From Thiohalophilus sp. (GTDB taxonomy: Bacteria; Pseudomonadota; Gammaproteobacteria; UBA6429; Thiohalophilaceae), in contig NZ_JAXHMV010000008.1 in assembly GCF_034521165.1 (NCBI RefSeq), positions 186,001 to 250,000 of the forward strand: a DNA stretch of 64,000 bases, written 5' to 3'. Numbering within the stretch: position 1 is the first letter of the stretch; each line of letters begins with the position of its first letter. The position numbers were made by a program, and so were the translations under genes. Positions 55,313 through 64,000 of this stretch are shown here, in pieces. The notes under the pieces are model-generated. The model saw nothing but the letters and a program-made list of their open reading frames with translations, did no database searches and was not told the DNA's origin.

Positions 55313-57094
55313 TCACCATTGCAAGACCAGTCGGTGGCGATAGCCCTGTGCACCAATCGTTTGTTCCGCCAGACAGTAACCGGTGGCGCCGGGTATCGCC
55401 GAATCCAGAGTCATGTGGTGAAACGCATCATCGGTTATTTGGTTTGTATCCCGGGGACTGATTTCCAGATCTTTTGTACGGGGCAACGCATTGGCTATCA
55501 GGGCATGGCCGGCGGGATTGAGATAGCGAATGTGACCCGTTGGTATCTGTTCCAGTGTCAGTTCATGGATCAACTCGGGCTGCTGCCGGCTGAGAGAAAT
55601 GATCAGCCGGGCCTGTACCTGTTGCGCCGGCCGGCGTTGCAGCACGGCCCGGCGACCGAGCGCGCCATCAAGAAAGCGCCAGTCGATGGCCGCTTTCAGG
55701 CGTTGCCAGGCAGTGTAATCCGCTGCTCGCAATAGTGGCAACGGCGAGCCGGCCAGCGTGATCCGGTGCGCTGAAGCGGTCTCCTCGATCTGGACGTGAG
55801 TAAATTCGGTGAGCCCGCACAGTATCCCGTCGATTACAAACACGGGTGTCCAACCGGCCAATGCGGGTTGTTCAAGCAAGCGTTTTGCCTTGATACGCAG
55901 GGATGCCGGACAGAGCAGCTGATCATGATGAATAACATGAAATGGCACACCGCCGGCATAACGCAATTCCACCTCGTTACGACTGAAGCCCTGGGGGGGT
56001 TGTCCCCGGGTGGATAGCAGGGCGACCAGTCCCGCGTCGGTGCCGATACGCAGCAACCCCGCGTCAATGTCCTGCTTGAATGCCGGTGCCGCCTCAAGCG
56101 CGTGCGCTTTTACAACAGGGTGAGTACGGGTCGTTATGACATGCCGGGCCCAGCCGACAATGGCTGCGGTCCACGCGTTATAGACTGACAGGTACATATA
56201 GTTGTCCCAGCCTTGCTGGCCCGCCGGGTTGAGTGCCAGCAAGTCGTCGTCACGACACTGCCCTGACCAACGTTCGAGTATGCCGGTAATAATTTGCGCC
56301 CCGGTCGACTGCGATGGCTTCTGTTGATCCGCCCCCGACAGGATCAGGCCGGCCAGCAGACAGGCATCCCCGAACAGTGAATGGGTGCTGCGACCGAATC
56401 CGCCAACATGGTTTTGACCGTCCCAGCCGAGCAACATCCAGTCCCGCATGCGTTGCAGGTGGGCCATCAACCTGGGCGAGTGCGTGTAGTGTAATGCCAT
56501 TGTGGTGACGAACAGGGCTTTATGGTGGTACGCCATGGGGGTTGCACCGCCAGGGTTTGCAGCATGGCGGGGAAAGTCCACAAAACCGCCTGCCGGCGTG
56601 GTCCAGCGATCCAGCATGCGTTCCAGTTCGCGAGTGGCCCGTGCGCGCTGTTTTTTTGAAGCAGCCTCCATGATGCGGCAAAGCTGTGCCAGCAATACCC
56701 AGTTATTCGAGGGATAGCGGCGTGCCAGAGAACAACGGGAGAGGCACTCGGCGATCAGTGGCGCGTCGATCGAACTGTGAGCTGCGTCGTGGGTATGCAG
56801 TGCCTCGCGAAGCAGTAACAGCAGAAAATGATTGAACGGGGCATGGCCGTGTTGATTGGGTGTCAGGGCAAGCCAGTGTTCAATCATCCGCCGAACAAGG
56901 GGCTCGTCGGGCTGGCGAAGATACATGGCAAGTGCCGCGCTGATCTGCGCATAATGATCCGGGGGGCTCGCTTCCCCCTGTTGCGGGTCCCAGAGTGTTC
57001 CGTCCGGTTTAACCTGATGTTGCAATGCGCTGGTCAGTCTCGCGAGCCACTCGTCAAGCTGGCTGTCGATCCGGGTATCAGGCCGGGGAGTCAC
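55313..57094 (-). CDS. Uncharacterised protein, possibly heparinase-like
   Basis: A 593-residue protein. The first ~350 residues are helical with repeated W/Y/H-rich motifs (Y-A-Q-I-S-A-A-L-A-M-Y-L, R-Y-P-S-N-N-W, A-Y-H-H-K-A-L-F, G-R-S-T-H-S-L-F-G-D-A, G-W-D-N-Y-M-Y-L-S), as in alpha/alpha-toroid polysaccharide lyases or epimerases. The rest looks like a beta-sandwich (H-V-I-H-H-D, V-F-V-I-D-G-I-L-C-G-L). I do not recognise the family firmly. GTG at 57094, just after the upstream ligase stop, is the likely start; the frame continues to 57151. Its location suggests a role in EPS modification. Confidence 0.6.
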   Translation of the reverse strand: MTPRPDTRIDSQLDEWLARLTSALQHQVKPDGTLWDPQQGEASPPDHYAQISAALAMYLRQPDEPLVRRMIEHWLALTPNQHGHAPFNHFLLLLLREALHTHDAAHSSIDAPLIAECLSRCSLARRYPSNNWVLLAQLCRIMEAASKKQRARATRELERMLDRWTTPAGGFVDFPRHAANPGGATPMAYHHKALFVTTMALHYTHSPRLMAHLQRMRDWMLLGWDGQNHVGGFGRSTHSLFGDACLLAGLILSGADQQKPSQSTGAQIITGILERWSGQCRDDDLLALNPAGQQGWDNYMYLSVYNAWTAAIVGWARHVITTRTHPVVKAHALEAAPAFKQDIDAGLLRIGTDAGLVALLSTRGQPPQGFSRNEVELRYAGGVPFHVIHHDQLLCPASLRIKAKRLLEQPALAGWTPVFVIDGILCGLTEFTHVQIEETASAHRITLAGSPLPLLRAADYTAWQRLKAAIDWRFLDGALGRRAVLQRRPAQQVQARLIISLSRQQPELIHELTLEQIPTGHIRYLNPAGHALIANALPRTKDLEISPRDTNQITDDAFHHMTLDSAIPGATGYCLAEQTIGAQGYRHRLVLQW

Positions 57095-57104
57095 GTAAAC
57101 ACTC

Positions 57105-58536
57105 TCATCGTCGTTTTGATTTCTCCCGGTCTGTCGTCGTGCGCGCGACAAAGTCGGGGAACCTGGGGGAGACGGTTGAGGTTGAGGCCGTATTGTGTTT
57201 TGTGTTTTGTGCGCTTGCTTCGCTGGGAGATGATGAGGGAGATGGCGCCTCTTCCAGTTCGCGTCGCATAATTACCACCAGAGCAATAAATGCGTAGTAA
57301 AGATCGAAATAGGCGACATCCAGGAAGGCCCCGCCGGCCGCGTAACCGATGAGGCTGAGCTGTATCGCCCAGGCATACTCCCCCAGCCAGCGTTGGCCGG
57401 TCTGTTGCATCGCCGTGCGGCGGATGTTGTTCAGGGTCAGGAAAGTTGCGCCAAGCAACAATAAATATACCGCCAGGCCTCCGAACCCATGCTGCCCCAT
57501 GATCCCAAAATAGATACTGTGCGGTGACAGCACATGGCGCCAGTCACCTTCGAAATTGGCATAGGTAATCCACCAGTCATAGCCCATGTTGGTATTGCCG
57601 AATCCCGTGCCAGTTATCGGGTTCTCTTTGGCCATGTTGAAGTTAACGCCCCAGGACTGAATGCGCTGCATGGCCGATCGGTCTTCCTGGTAGGTTTCGA
57701 TGGTCTGCCAGCGGTCCATGAGCCGATCCGGCGCGGTCACGCCCACCACACCGATAGCCAGAACCGCCAGCGTGACCATCACCCATTTATGTTTCATGCG
57801 CCATAATAGAAAAGGCGTCATGGCCAGCAGCGCCAGCAGGGCGCCGCGTGAATATGTGGCCAGAATGGACAGGACCGTCAACCAGAACACCGCGTAAAGT
57901 CCCAGGCCAAGAGGCCGGGAAAAGCGTTTTACGATTGGCGCGAGATCAAAGTCGACCCATTGGCGATGAAACATACGCGCACTGACCAGAATGAGCGGCA
58001 GTATCATGATCATCGCCAGGCCAATGTAGGTATTGCCGGAGAGATAGGAGCCAGGTGGACCGAGCACCATGTGACTGCCTCCCGTGGTAATCGCAAACAG
58101 CCCACCCTTGAAGCCGTAGAACGCCAGGGACGCGGTGATGACCAGTAGAATCGTGATGATGCGCTTTTCCCCGTAGACCAGCATCGGGGTGATAAACGTG
58201 ATGAGCAGGATCTTCATGAACTTGATCCAGAAGTCCCAGGCCGCGTCTGGGATGCACGGCGAAGACACTGGTCATGGTGACATAGGCAACCCAGGTGCCC
58301 AGTAAAATCATTTCCCGGGTCCAGGGGATGGGGCGTCGGTCGCGAGTCATCAGCATGGCAATGAGGGTGACAAGACCGATGATCATCGCCAGTGGAAAGG
58401 TTCTCATGAAGCCCCAGGTATGTCCGTGAGGCACCATCAATCCTATCCAGAACCAGGCGGCAATCCCCAGCCACGGGCGCCGGAGAATAAACGGCACCAG
58501 GCCAAGTATGATGAGAAAAAGCAGGTAATCGCGCAC
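57105..58536 (-). pseudogene. Exosortase-A-associated O-glycosylation ligase, frameshifted
   Basis: The N-terminal part (58536 to about 58250) starts M-R-D-Y-L-L-F-L-I-I-L-G-L-V-P-F and is the hallmark of the O-antigen-ligase-like protein linked to exosortase A. It breaks at V-F-A-V-H-P, and the frame that continues (D-A-A-W-D-F-W-I-K-F) runs to 57105. It contains further membrane helices, a ligase motif region (T-G-T-G-F-G-N-T-N-M, H-S-I-Y-F-G-I-M-G-Q-H-G) and a Ser/Thr-rich tail. One extra base near 58246-58252 explains the break. Unbroken, it would be about 475 residues. Confidence 0.85.
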
Positions 58537-58544
58537 GGGCAGGC

Positions 58545-59241
58545 CTAATCCGCCAGGCTGTAACCGGCGTCTTTGAGCAGGTTTTTAAGTCCAGGTAAGG
58601 GATATCCGAGTTCATAGGCTTTTCTGGCGTGAACGCGAGCCTTCTCGTAATCGCCAAGCTTATAAAGTACCAAGCCAAGATTGTATTGGATCTCGGGATG
58701 GTGAGGATTCATATCCACCGCTTTTTGCAGGGCGGAACGGGCTTCTTTGTTACGACTCATTCGTGCGTAGTAGAGGCCGTGTATGACATACACCATAGCG
58801 TCATGTGGGGCAACGTCATGCGCCCATTTGAAGCGACATTCGAGGTCGTAATCGGCTCCTTGAGGGCGGGTAGTTCCCTCTCGAACAGCAAGACGTGATA
58901 TGGCGTCGAGTGCCTGATGATGGTTGGGGAACCAGTTCAGAACATACTCGAGGTCGTCGATGATACGGCTTGTTGAGGCTCCTTTGCGTAAATTTTTTAC
59001 ATCATCAGTGAAATGGTAACCCTCCACCATGCCGAGGTACTTTTCGGTGTATTTGGCGATTGGTGTAATCAAAGGGGCCACTGGGATGAGTGTGTTTACC
59101 GCAATACTCCTGCGCCTGAATCGGCAGGGCAACAAAACACAATGCCAGCAGTACGACAAGGATCGGCAAATACCGAGATCTTGCAGTCAACGCCGGCAGG
59201 CGACGGGCCGTTTCGCATTCAAGTGAAATTGCTTCGAACAT
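58545..59241 (-). pseudogene. Exported TPR protein of XrtA loci, frameshifted
   Basis: The start at 59241 (M-F-E-A-I-S) leads into a signal peptide (L-P-I-L-V-V-L-L-A-L-C-F-V-A-L-P-I-Q-A-Q) and E-Y-C-G, then G-P-F-D-Y-T-N. At about 59055 the frame changes, and the other frame continues A-K-Y-T-E-K-Y-L-G-M-V-E-G-Y-H-F and on through TPRs (P-N-H-H-Q-A-L, Y-N-L-G-L-V-L-Y-K-L-G-D-Y) to 58545. The protein would be about 230 residues and periplasmic. A TPR protein of this kind is usual next to the exosortase-A-associated ligase. It lies 8 bp upstream of that ligase on the minus strand. Confidence 0.75.
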
Positions 59242-59357
59242 GTAAAAATCCCCGACACCCGGAGGGTGTCGCGCTGGCTTCCTGCTTGTCATGTTATCAT
59301 CGCATTCCGTGTCAGGTATAATTGATTCACGCAGGCCTACCATACGATAACCCATTC

Positions 59358-60941
59358 ATGTCCACTCTGTTGCACGATTCGATCATCGCTCGCGCCGAGC
59401 AAACCCCGGATGCTCCGGCGCTGGGTCTGCGTGGTCATTATCAGGATTATGCCAGTCTGGCGGATGATGTACACAAAGCCGCGGCGGGACTGCTCGAGAC
59501 CGGGCTGCTGCGCCAGGAGCGGGTGGCGGTCTATCTGGACAAGCGTCCGCAAACCATTCATGCCCTGTTCGGTGCCGCCCTGGCTGGCGGGGTGTTCGTG
59601 CCGGTCAACCCGTTGCTCAAGGCAGAGCAGGTTGCCTATATTCTGTGCGATTGTAACGTCCGGGTACTGGTCACCTCGGCGGATCGGTTAGCCCAATTGC
59701 AGCCGAGCCTGGAACAGTGCCCCGATCTGCATACGGTGTTGCTGATTGACGATGAGGTCCCGGAAACCGGGCAAACGCCTTACCGTGTGTTCGGCTGGTC
59801 ACAGGTGCGTCAGGCCGGTAGCGACAGGAGACACCGCTGTATTGACACGGATATGGCGGCGATTCTCTACACCTCGGGCAGCACAGGCCGACCCAAGGGA
59901 GTGGTGCTCTCCCATCGCAACATGGTGGCGGGCGCAGCGAGCGTGGCCGAGTATTTGCAAAACCGGGCGGAGGATCGGCTGCTGGCGGTATTGCCCCTGA
60001 GTTTCGATTACGGGCTGAGCCAGCTGACTACGGCTTTTCATACCGGTGCCAGTGTGGCATTGCTGAATTACCTGCTGCCGCGTGATGTGATCAAGGCGGT
60101 GGCCCGCGAGGGCGTTACCGGTCTTGCCGCGGTGCCACCCTTGTGGACCCAGCTGGCCCGGCTGGAGTGGCCCGAGGAGGCGCAAAAGACCCTGCGCTAT
60201 GTCACCAACTCCGGCGGCGCCATGCCCCGCCAGGTTCTCGATGCCCTGCGCGGGCAATTGCCAGCGACCCGATTCTATTTAATGTACGGCCTGACCGAGG
60301 CGTTTCGCTCGACCTATCTGCCTCCTGAGGAGGTGGATCGGCGCCCCGACTCGATGGGCAAGGCCATTCCCAATGCCGAGGTGATGGTGGTGCGTGAGGA
60401 TGGCAGCCATTGCGCGCCGGGCGAGCCGGGGGAACTGGTCCATCGCGGCGCGCTGGTGGCGCTGGGCTACTGGAACGATCCCGAGCGTACTGCCGAGCGA
60501 TTTCGGCCCCTGTCGGGCGCGGTCGGGATCCCGCTGTCCGAGGTGGCGGTCTGGTCGGGGGACACGGTACGCATGGACGAAGACGGGTTTCTCTATTTTA
60601 TTGGCCGGCGCGATGAGATGATCAAAACCTCCGGTTACCGGGTGAGTCCCAACGAGGTGGAAGAAGTCGCCTATGCCACCGGGCTGGTGGCCGAGGCGGC
60701 CGCCCTGGGCGTCCCCCATCCGACGCTGGGCCATGGCATCGTGCTGGTGGTGCTGCCGCAGGAAAAAAACCTGACCGAAGAGGCTGTGCTGGAGGCATTG
60801 CGTCCGCAGCTGCCCGCCTTCATGTTGCCGGCACACGTGGCCATCCAACATGAGCCACTGCCGCGTAATGCCAATGGCAAGATCGATCGCAAGCAACTGG
60901 CGGCCGGCTTTGCTGATTATTTTGCCGGAGAACCTGCATGA
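59358..60941 (+). CDS. Acyl-CoA/ACP ligase (AMP-forming), exosortase-A-associated
   Basis: A 527-residue ANL-superfamily enzyme: phosphate loop Y-T-S-G-S-T-G-R-P-K-G near residue 170, Y-G-L-T-E-A-F, the hinge G-R-R-D-E-M-I-K-T-S-G-Y-R-V and the catalytic Lys in N-G-K-I-D-R-K. It activates a carboxylic or amino acid with ATP and probably loads it on the ACP at 46795. ATG at 59358 fits the family N-terminus, although its ribosome binding site is poor. It overlaps the decarboxylase by 4 bp. Confidence 0.92.
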   Translation: MSTLLHDSIIARAEQTPDAPALGLRGHYQDYASLADDVHKAAAGLLETGLLRQERVAVYLDKRPQTIHALFGAALAGGVFVPVNPLLKAEQVAYILCDCNVRVLVTSADRLAQLQPSLEQCPDLHTVLLIDDEVPETGQTPYRVFGWSQVRQAGSDRRHRCIDTDMAAILYTSGSTGRPKGVVLSHRNMVAGAASVAEYLQNRAEDRLLAVLPLSFDYGLSQLTTAFHTGASVALLNYLLPRDVIKAVAREGVTGLAAVPPLWTQLARLEWPEEAQKTLRYVTNSGGAMPRQVLDALRGQLPATRFYLMYGLTEAFRSTYLPPEEVDRRPDSMGKAIPNAEVMVVREDGSHCAPGEPGELVHRGALVALGYWNDPERTAERFRPLSGAVGIPLSEVAVWSGDTVRMDEDGFLYFIGRRDEMIKTSGYRVSPNEVEEVAYATGLVAEAAALGVPHPTLGHGIVLVVLPQEKNLTEEAVLEALRPQLPAFMLPAHVAIQHEPLPRNANGKIDRKQLAAGFADYFAGEPA

Positions 60942-62173
60942 GCGACACGCGCCCCGGCCACGCCCCGAGCAATGTGTTTCCGGTGGTGGACGACTGCCTG
61001 CAGATCGGCGGCGTCGCCCTGTCGCAGCTGGCACAGCGCGTCGGCCAGACACCGTTTTATGCCTATGACCGGCAGGCGATGACCGATCGGCTCGCCGCGC
61101 TGTATGCCGCGTTGCCCGAGGGCATCAGTGTGCATTATGCGGTCAAGGCCAACCCCATGCCGGCGCTGGTGCAGCACATGGCCGCTCTGGTGGACGGGCT
61201 GGATGTGGCGTCGGGGCGGGAGTTGCGCGTGGCCCTGGATGCCGGCATGCCGGCCCATGAGATCAGCTTTGCCGGTCCCGGCAAGTCACTCACCGAACTG
61301 ACGATGGCCGTGGCCGCCGGTATTACGCTGAATATCGAGTCCGAGACCGAGCTGGAACGGGTCGCGGAAATCGCGGCACGGACTGGCGAGATGGCCCACG
61401 TGGCGGTACGGGTCAATCCCGATTTCGAACTCAAGACCTCCGGGATGAAAATGAGCGGTGGTCCCAAGGCCTTCGGCGTGGACGCCGAACGGGTCCCCGC
61501 GCTGCTCGGGCGCATCGGCGAGCTGGGTCTGCATTTTCGCGGCTTTCATATCTTCTCCGGTTCCCAGAACCTGCGCCCCGAAGCCCTGATCGAGGCCCAG
61601 GGACAGACCTTCGACCTGGCGCTGCGCCTGGCCGAGTCGGCCCCCGGGCCGGTGGAGATGCTCAACATGGGGGGCGGTTTTGGTATTCCCTATTTTCCCG
61701 GCGAGATGCCGCTGGATCTGGCGCCGATCGCCGAGCATCTGGAAAGTCGTCTGCCGGCGGTGCGCCAGCAGTTGCCCGAGGCGGAGATCATTCTGGAGCT
61801 GGGTCGCTATCTGGTGGGGGAAGCGGGGATCTACGTGGCCGAGGTGATCGACCGCAAGGAGTCCCGGGGCCAGATCTTTCTTATCACCAACGGCGGACTG
61901 CACCATCATCTGGCGGCCTCGGGCAACTTTGGCCAGGTGATCCGCAAAAACTACCCGGTGGTGGTTGGCAACCGGGTGCAGGGCCGCGAGCGCGAGATCG
62001 TCAACGTGGTGGGACCGCTGTGTACCCCGCTGGATGTCCTGGCGCAACAGATGGATCTGGCCCGCGCCGAGATCGGGGATCTGATCGTAGTGTTTCAGTC
62101 CGGCGCCTACGGTTATACGGCCAGTCCGACGCGGTTCTTGAGTCATCCCGAGCCAGTGGAGATCCTGGTTTAA
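60938..62173 (+). CDS. PLP-dependent decarboxylase, exosortase-A-associated
   Basis: A 411-residue fold-type III PLP enzyme related to diaminopimelate decarboxylase: Lys70 in Y-A-V-K-A-N-P (Schiff base), H-I-F-S-G-S-Q, G-G-G-F-G-I-P-Y-F (phosphate binding), E-L-G-R-Y-L-V-G-E-A-G and a late G-A-Y-G-Y-T. It is coupled to the ligase (ATGA overlap). In butirosin synthesis a related enzyme (BtrK) decarboxylates an aminoacyl-ACP; by analogy this one may turn the ligase product into an amine still on the ACP (inference). Confidence 0.92.
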   Translation: MSDTRPGHAPSNVFPVVDDCLQIGGVALSQLAQRVGQTPFYAYDRQAMTDRLAALYAALPEGISVHYAVKANPMPALVQHMAALVDGLDVASGRELRVALDAGMPAHEISFAGPGKSLTELTMAVAAGITLNIESETELERVAEIAARTGEMAHVAVRVNPDFELKTSGMKMSGGPKAFGVDAERVPALLGRIGELGLHFRGFHIFSGSQNLRPEALIEAQGQTFDLALRLAESAPGPVEMLNMGGGFGIPYFPGEMPLDLAPIAEHLESRLPAVRQQLPEAEIILELGRYLVGEAGIYVAEVIDRKESRGQIFLITNGGLHHHLAASGNFGQVIRKNYPVVVGNRVQGREREIVNVVGPLCTPLDVLAQQMDLARAEIGDLIVVFQSGAYGYTASPTRFLSHPEPVEILV

Positions 62174-62329
62174 CCGGCCCTGTGCCCGCCACGTTGTAGG
62201 CCAGGTTGCGCGCAGCGCTACCTGGCATTCCGCTTCGATTCAAGGTTGTGTCAGGCAGGCTTACCGCCAACCTGATCTGCGCTATTGTCCTGTTTTGGGA
62301 TGATTACAGGTGAATAACTGGCTGAGAGC

Positions 62330-63046
62330 TCACATCTGGTCGCCGCGTTGCGCGGTGGCCGGCGGGCGTACTTTGAGGGTGGGCTGACTGCCTGGGCTCA
62401 ACGACAAATGCACAAACGGCCGGCAGCTGGCCAGCATCCCCTGCCACGGACCGGCACAGACAAACAGCGCCCAGCCTGTCTTGTGCGCACCCAGCCGCTG
62501 GTGCGAGCCCCGCGAGGCGGGGTTGAAGGCCGATATCCGACTGGCGGAGTGATGAATGCCCTCGGCATAAAGACGTTCGTTGGCGGCTTGCCACAGTTTC
62601 AGGAACACCGGCGAGAGACGGTGTTTTTTTGCGACATACACATCGTAGTCCCAGACACTCTGCCCTTCGGGCAGGGGTCGAAACAGGCAGCGCACTTCAT
62701 CTTCGGGATAGTCCCCTTGCACGAACCATAAAAACCCGGCCAGCTCGCCGTTGAGCTCGGCCACCAGGCAGCGCGCGCCCCGGGCAAAACGCTCGGCGAA
62801 TACTCCCTCACGGCGATCCGGCACACCCTGCAGCAGGGGATCGCCCGATATGGCTTCACGTACCTGGATTTTTTTGCCGCGATGTTCGGGCAACAGGGGC
62901 GCGGTGGTGATCGGCTGGCTGACCAGATCGTATTTCACGAGACGCAGTCGATCGGCGCTGAGCCGCGACAGTGCCGTGCCCAGCAGATACAGCATGCCGT
63001 TCCACCAGCCCAGTGTCTGAAGGTTTGTGCGCAGGGTCCGCAGCAT
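62330..63046 (-). CDS. GNAT-like N-acetyltransferase
   Basis: A 238-residue protein with a GNAT-type core: C-L-V-A-E-L-N-G-E-L-A-G-F-L-W-F, then D-Y-D-V-Y-V-A-K-K-H-R and L-W-Q-A-A-N-E-R-L-Y, and a late segment S-R-I-S-A-F-N-P-A-S-R-G-S-H. It probably acetylates a sugar amine of the EPS or another small molecule. It is 12 bp downstream of the methyltransferase on the same strand, probably one operon, and converges on the decarboxylase gene. Confidence 0.7.
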   Translation of the reverse strand: MLRTLRTNLQTLGWWNGMLYLLGTALSRLSADRLRLVKYDLVSQPITTAPLLPEHRGKKIQVREAISGDPLLQGVPDRREGVFAERFARGARCLVAELNGELAGFLWFVQGDYPEDEVRCLFRPLPEGQSVWDYDVYVAKKHRLSPVFLKLWQAANERLYAEGIHHSASRISAFNPASRGSHQRLGAHKTGWALFVCAGPWQGMLASCRPFVHLSLSPGSQPTLKVRPPATAQRGDQM

Positions 63047-63058
63047 CGCCAGGGGCTG

Positions 63059-63796
63059 TCAGTTGCCGGATTTGCGCGCGGCGATCAAAAAGGCATGGCT
63101 CAGGGGCGAGGCCAGCCAGGGGAGCCTGGCCAGCAGCCAGCGTACGGGCCGGGATTCGAGCCAGGGCTGAAAGCGGCGTAACGATCCCGGCAGAATCGGC
63201 ACCCAGTACAACCGGACTTCGGTGGCGCCGGCGGCGCGCAGCAGGCGGGTCAGTTGCGCGGGACTGTCGTAGCGCAGTCCGAGCGGACGGCGGCGCAGAC
63301 GCGCCTGAAGGCGGTTCAGTACGGTGGTCAGGGCGTGCCGGTTCAGGGCATCGATCCAGATTTGTCCGCCGGGCCGAATCAGGGTCAGCAGCTCACGGGT
63401 TGCCCTGTCCGGGCCGGAGAGGGCCTGCATCACCCCGAAGCACATCACCCCGTCCACGCTGGCCGGGCGTACCGGCAACTGGGTGGCATCGCCGACCAGC
63501 CAGGGAATCGAGGCATCGCTGCGGCTGCGCGCTTTTTGTAACGAGGGCAGCGAGTAATCGACACCCACGGGCGCAATACCCTGGCTGGCGAGATAGCGGG
63601 TATAGCTGCCCGCGCCACAGCCGATATCCAGCCAGCGGGCGCCCGGCGCATCACCGGGCCAGACCCGCTGAAAATGCCGTAACCGGACTTCCAGGCCGGA
63701 CTCGGTCCAGCCGGCGATGCCTGCGTCGTCATCGAACATCTGGCCACGTTTGGTAAAGCGCTGGCGCCAGGTTTCTTCAAAAGAGGATCGGGGCAT
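63059..63796 (-). CDS. Class I SAM-dependent methyltransferase
   Basis: A 245-residue methyltransferase with motif I L-D-I-G-C-G-A-G-S-Y near residue 58, V-D-Y-S for the acidic SAM ribose contact, and G-V-M-C-F-G-V-M-Q-A-L in motif IV. The C-terminal part is rich in Arg/Leu. The substrate is unknown; methylation of an EPS sugar or of the acyl product is possible. Confidence 0.85.
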   Translation of the reverse strand: MPRSSFEETWRQRFTKRGQMFDDDAGIAGWTESGLEVRLRHFQRVWPGDAPGARWLDIGCGAGSYTRYLASQGIAPVGVDYSLPSLQKARSRSDASIPWLVGDATQLPVRPASVDGVMCFGVMQALSGPDRATRELLTLIRPGGQIWIDALNRHALTTVLNRLQARLRRRPLGLRYDSPAQLTRLLRAAGATEVRLYWVPILPGSLRRFQPWLESRPVRWLLARLPWLASPLSHAFLIAARKSGN

Positions 63797-64000
63797 AGCG
63801 ACTGTTTTTATCCGTTATAGTGATGTGAACCCGGGTCTGACAACGTCACGACGCACTGGGACGTGCTGTGCCGCCCGATTTTAGCATTAAAAGCGGGTCG
63901 AATCCGGTACCCGAAAACCCGGTCTGGGATAAGATGGCCGGCGAGCTTGATGTAACTGGGACAGCAAGGGAAGGTGCCCGCTGTCGAACGAGATTGCCAG
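63797..64000. other. Right edge, no supported gene
   Basis: A 204 bp stretch after the methyltransferase start, which must include its promoter. A GTG near the right edge is preceded by AAGGGAAG and could begin a rightward gene outside the window, but too little is visible. Confidence 0.4.

Overview
This 64 kb window is a chromosomal exopolysaccharide (EPS) and protein-sorting locus of the XrtA/PEP-CTERM (exosortase A) type. The organism is probably a GC-rich Gram-negative proteobacterium, most likely a gammaproteobacterium. The evidence is the XrtA marker genes, outer-membrane export components, sigma-54 control through PrsK/PrsR, and an AlgD-like GDP-mannose dehydrogenase. The species cannot be named from the sequence alone.

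Layout. (1) 1-6.3 kb: the 3' part of a PrsT-like TPR gene, then a minus-strand set (galE, a Tat-exported Cys protein, a PqqD-like chaperone, an HprK-like kinase, a nucleotidyltransferase) that matches the HPr-rel-A system. (2) 6.8-16.1 kb: the initiating sugar transferase, then prsK-prsR-prsT and a PEP-CTERM protein preceded by a very good sigma-54 promoter. (3) 16.3-23.8 kb: a ThiF-like E1 enzyme and an AHL-synthase-like acyltransferase on the minus strand, and divergently a LolA-like / SPOR-beta-barrel / RND-MMPL trio. (4) 24.1-41.4 kb: one long plus-strand operon with the canonical order export protein, chain-length protein, tyrosine kinase, outer-membrane protein, ATPase, deacetylase, FemAB, glycosyltransferase, XrtA-EpsI fusion, glycosyltransferase, amidotransferase, followed by a PaaK-like protein, a glycosyltransferase and a second deacetylase. 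(5) 41.5-42.3 kb: a toxin-antitoxin pair beside a broken copy of a deacetylase 3' end. (6) 42.3-46.7 kb: a minus-strand glycosyltransferase, AlgD-like dehydrogenase and asparagine-synthase-like gene. (7) 46.8-62.2 kb: the exosortase-A-associated acyl module, with ACP and two alpha/beta hydrolases at 46.8-48.8 kb and acyl ligase plus PLP decarboxylase at 59.4-62.2 kb. The two halves are separated by about 10.5 kb holding GT2 genes, an IS30 element, two broken asparagine-synthase-like genes, an AT-rich stretch and frameshifted XrtA genes. (8) 62.3-63.8 kb: an acetyltransferase and a methyltransferase on the minus strand.

How the parts fit (family knowledge plus inference). The sugar transferase starts EPS repeats on undecaprenyl phosphate. 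Glycosyltransferases extend them, and deacetylases, FemAB, amidotransferases and the ACP-ligase-decarboxylase module decorate them. The chain-length protein, tyrosine kinase, export protein and outer-membrane protein control export. XrtA cleaves PEP-CTERM proteins, and PrsK/PrsR with sigma-54 switch on those substrates. Points most worth following up are the HPr-rel-A cassette with its Tat-exported candidate substrate, a dyad (T[TC]AGGG-N4-CCCT[GT]A) shared by the leaders of the two EPS operons, a CRP-like site on the export promoter, three asparagine-synthase paralogues without the glutaminase cysteine, and a concentration of frameshifts between 52 and 59 kb.
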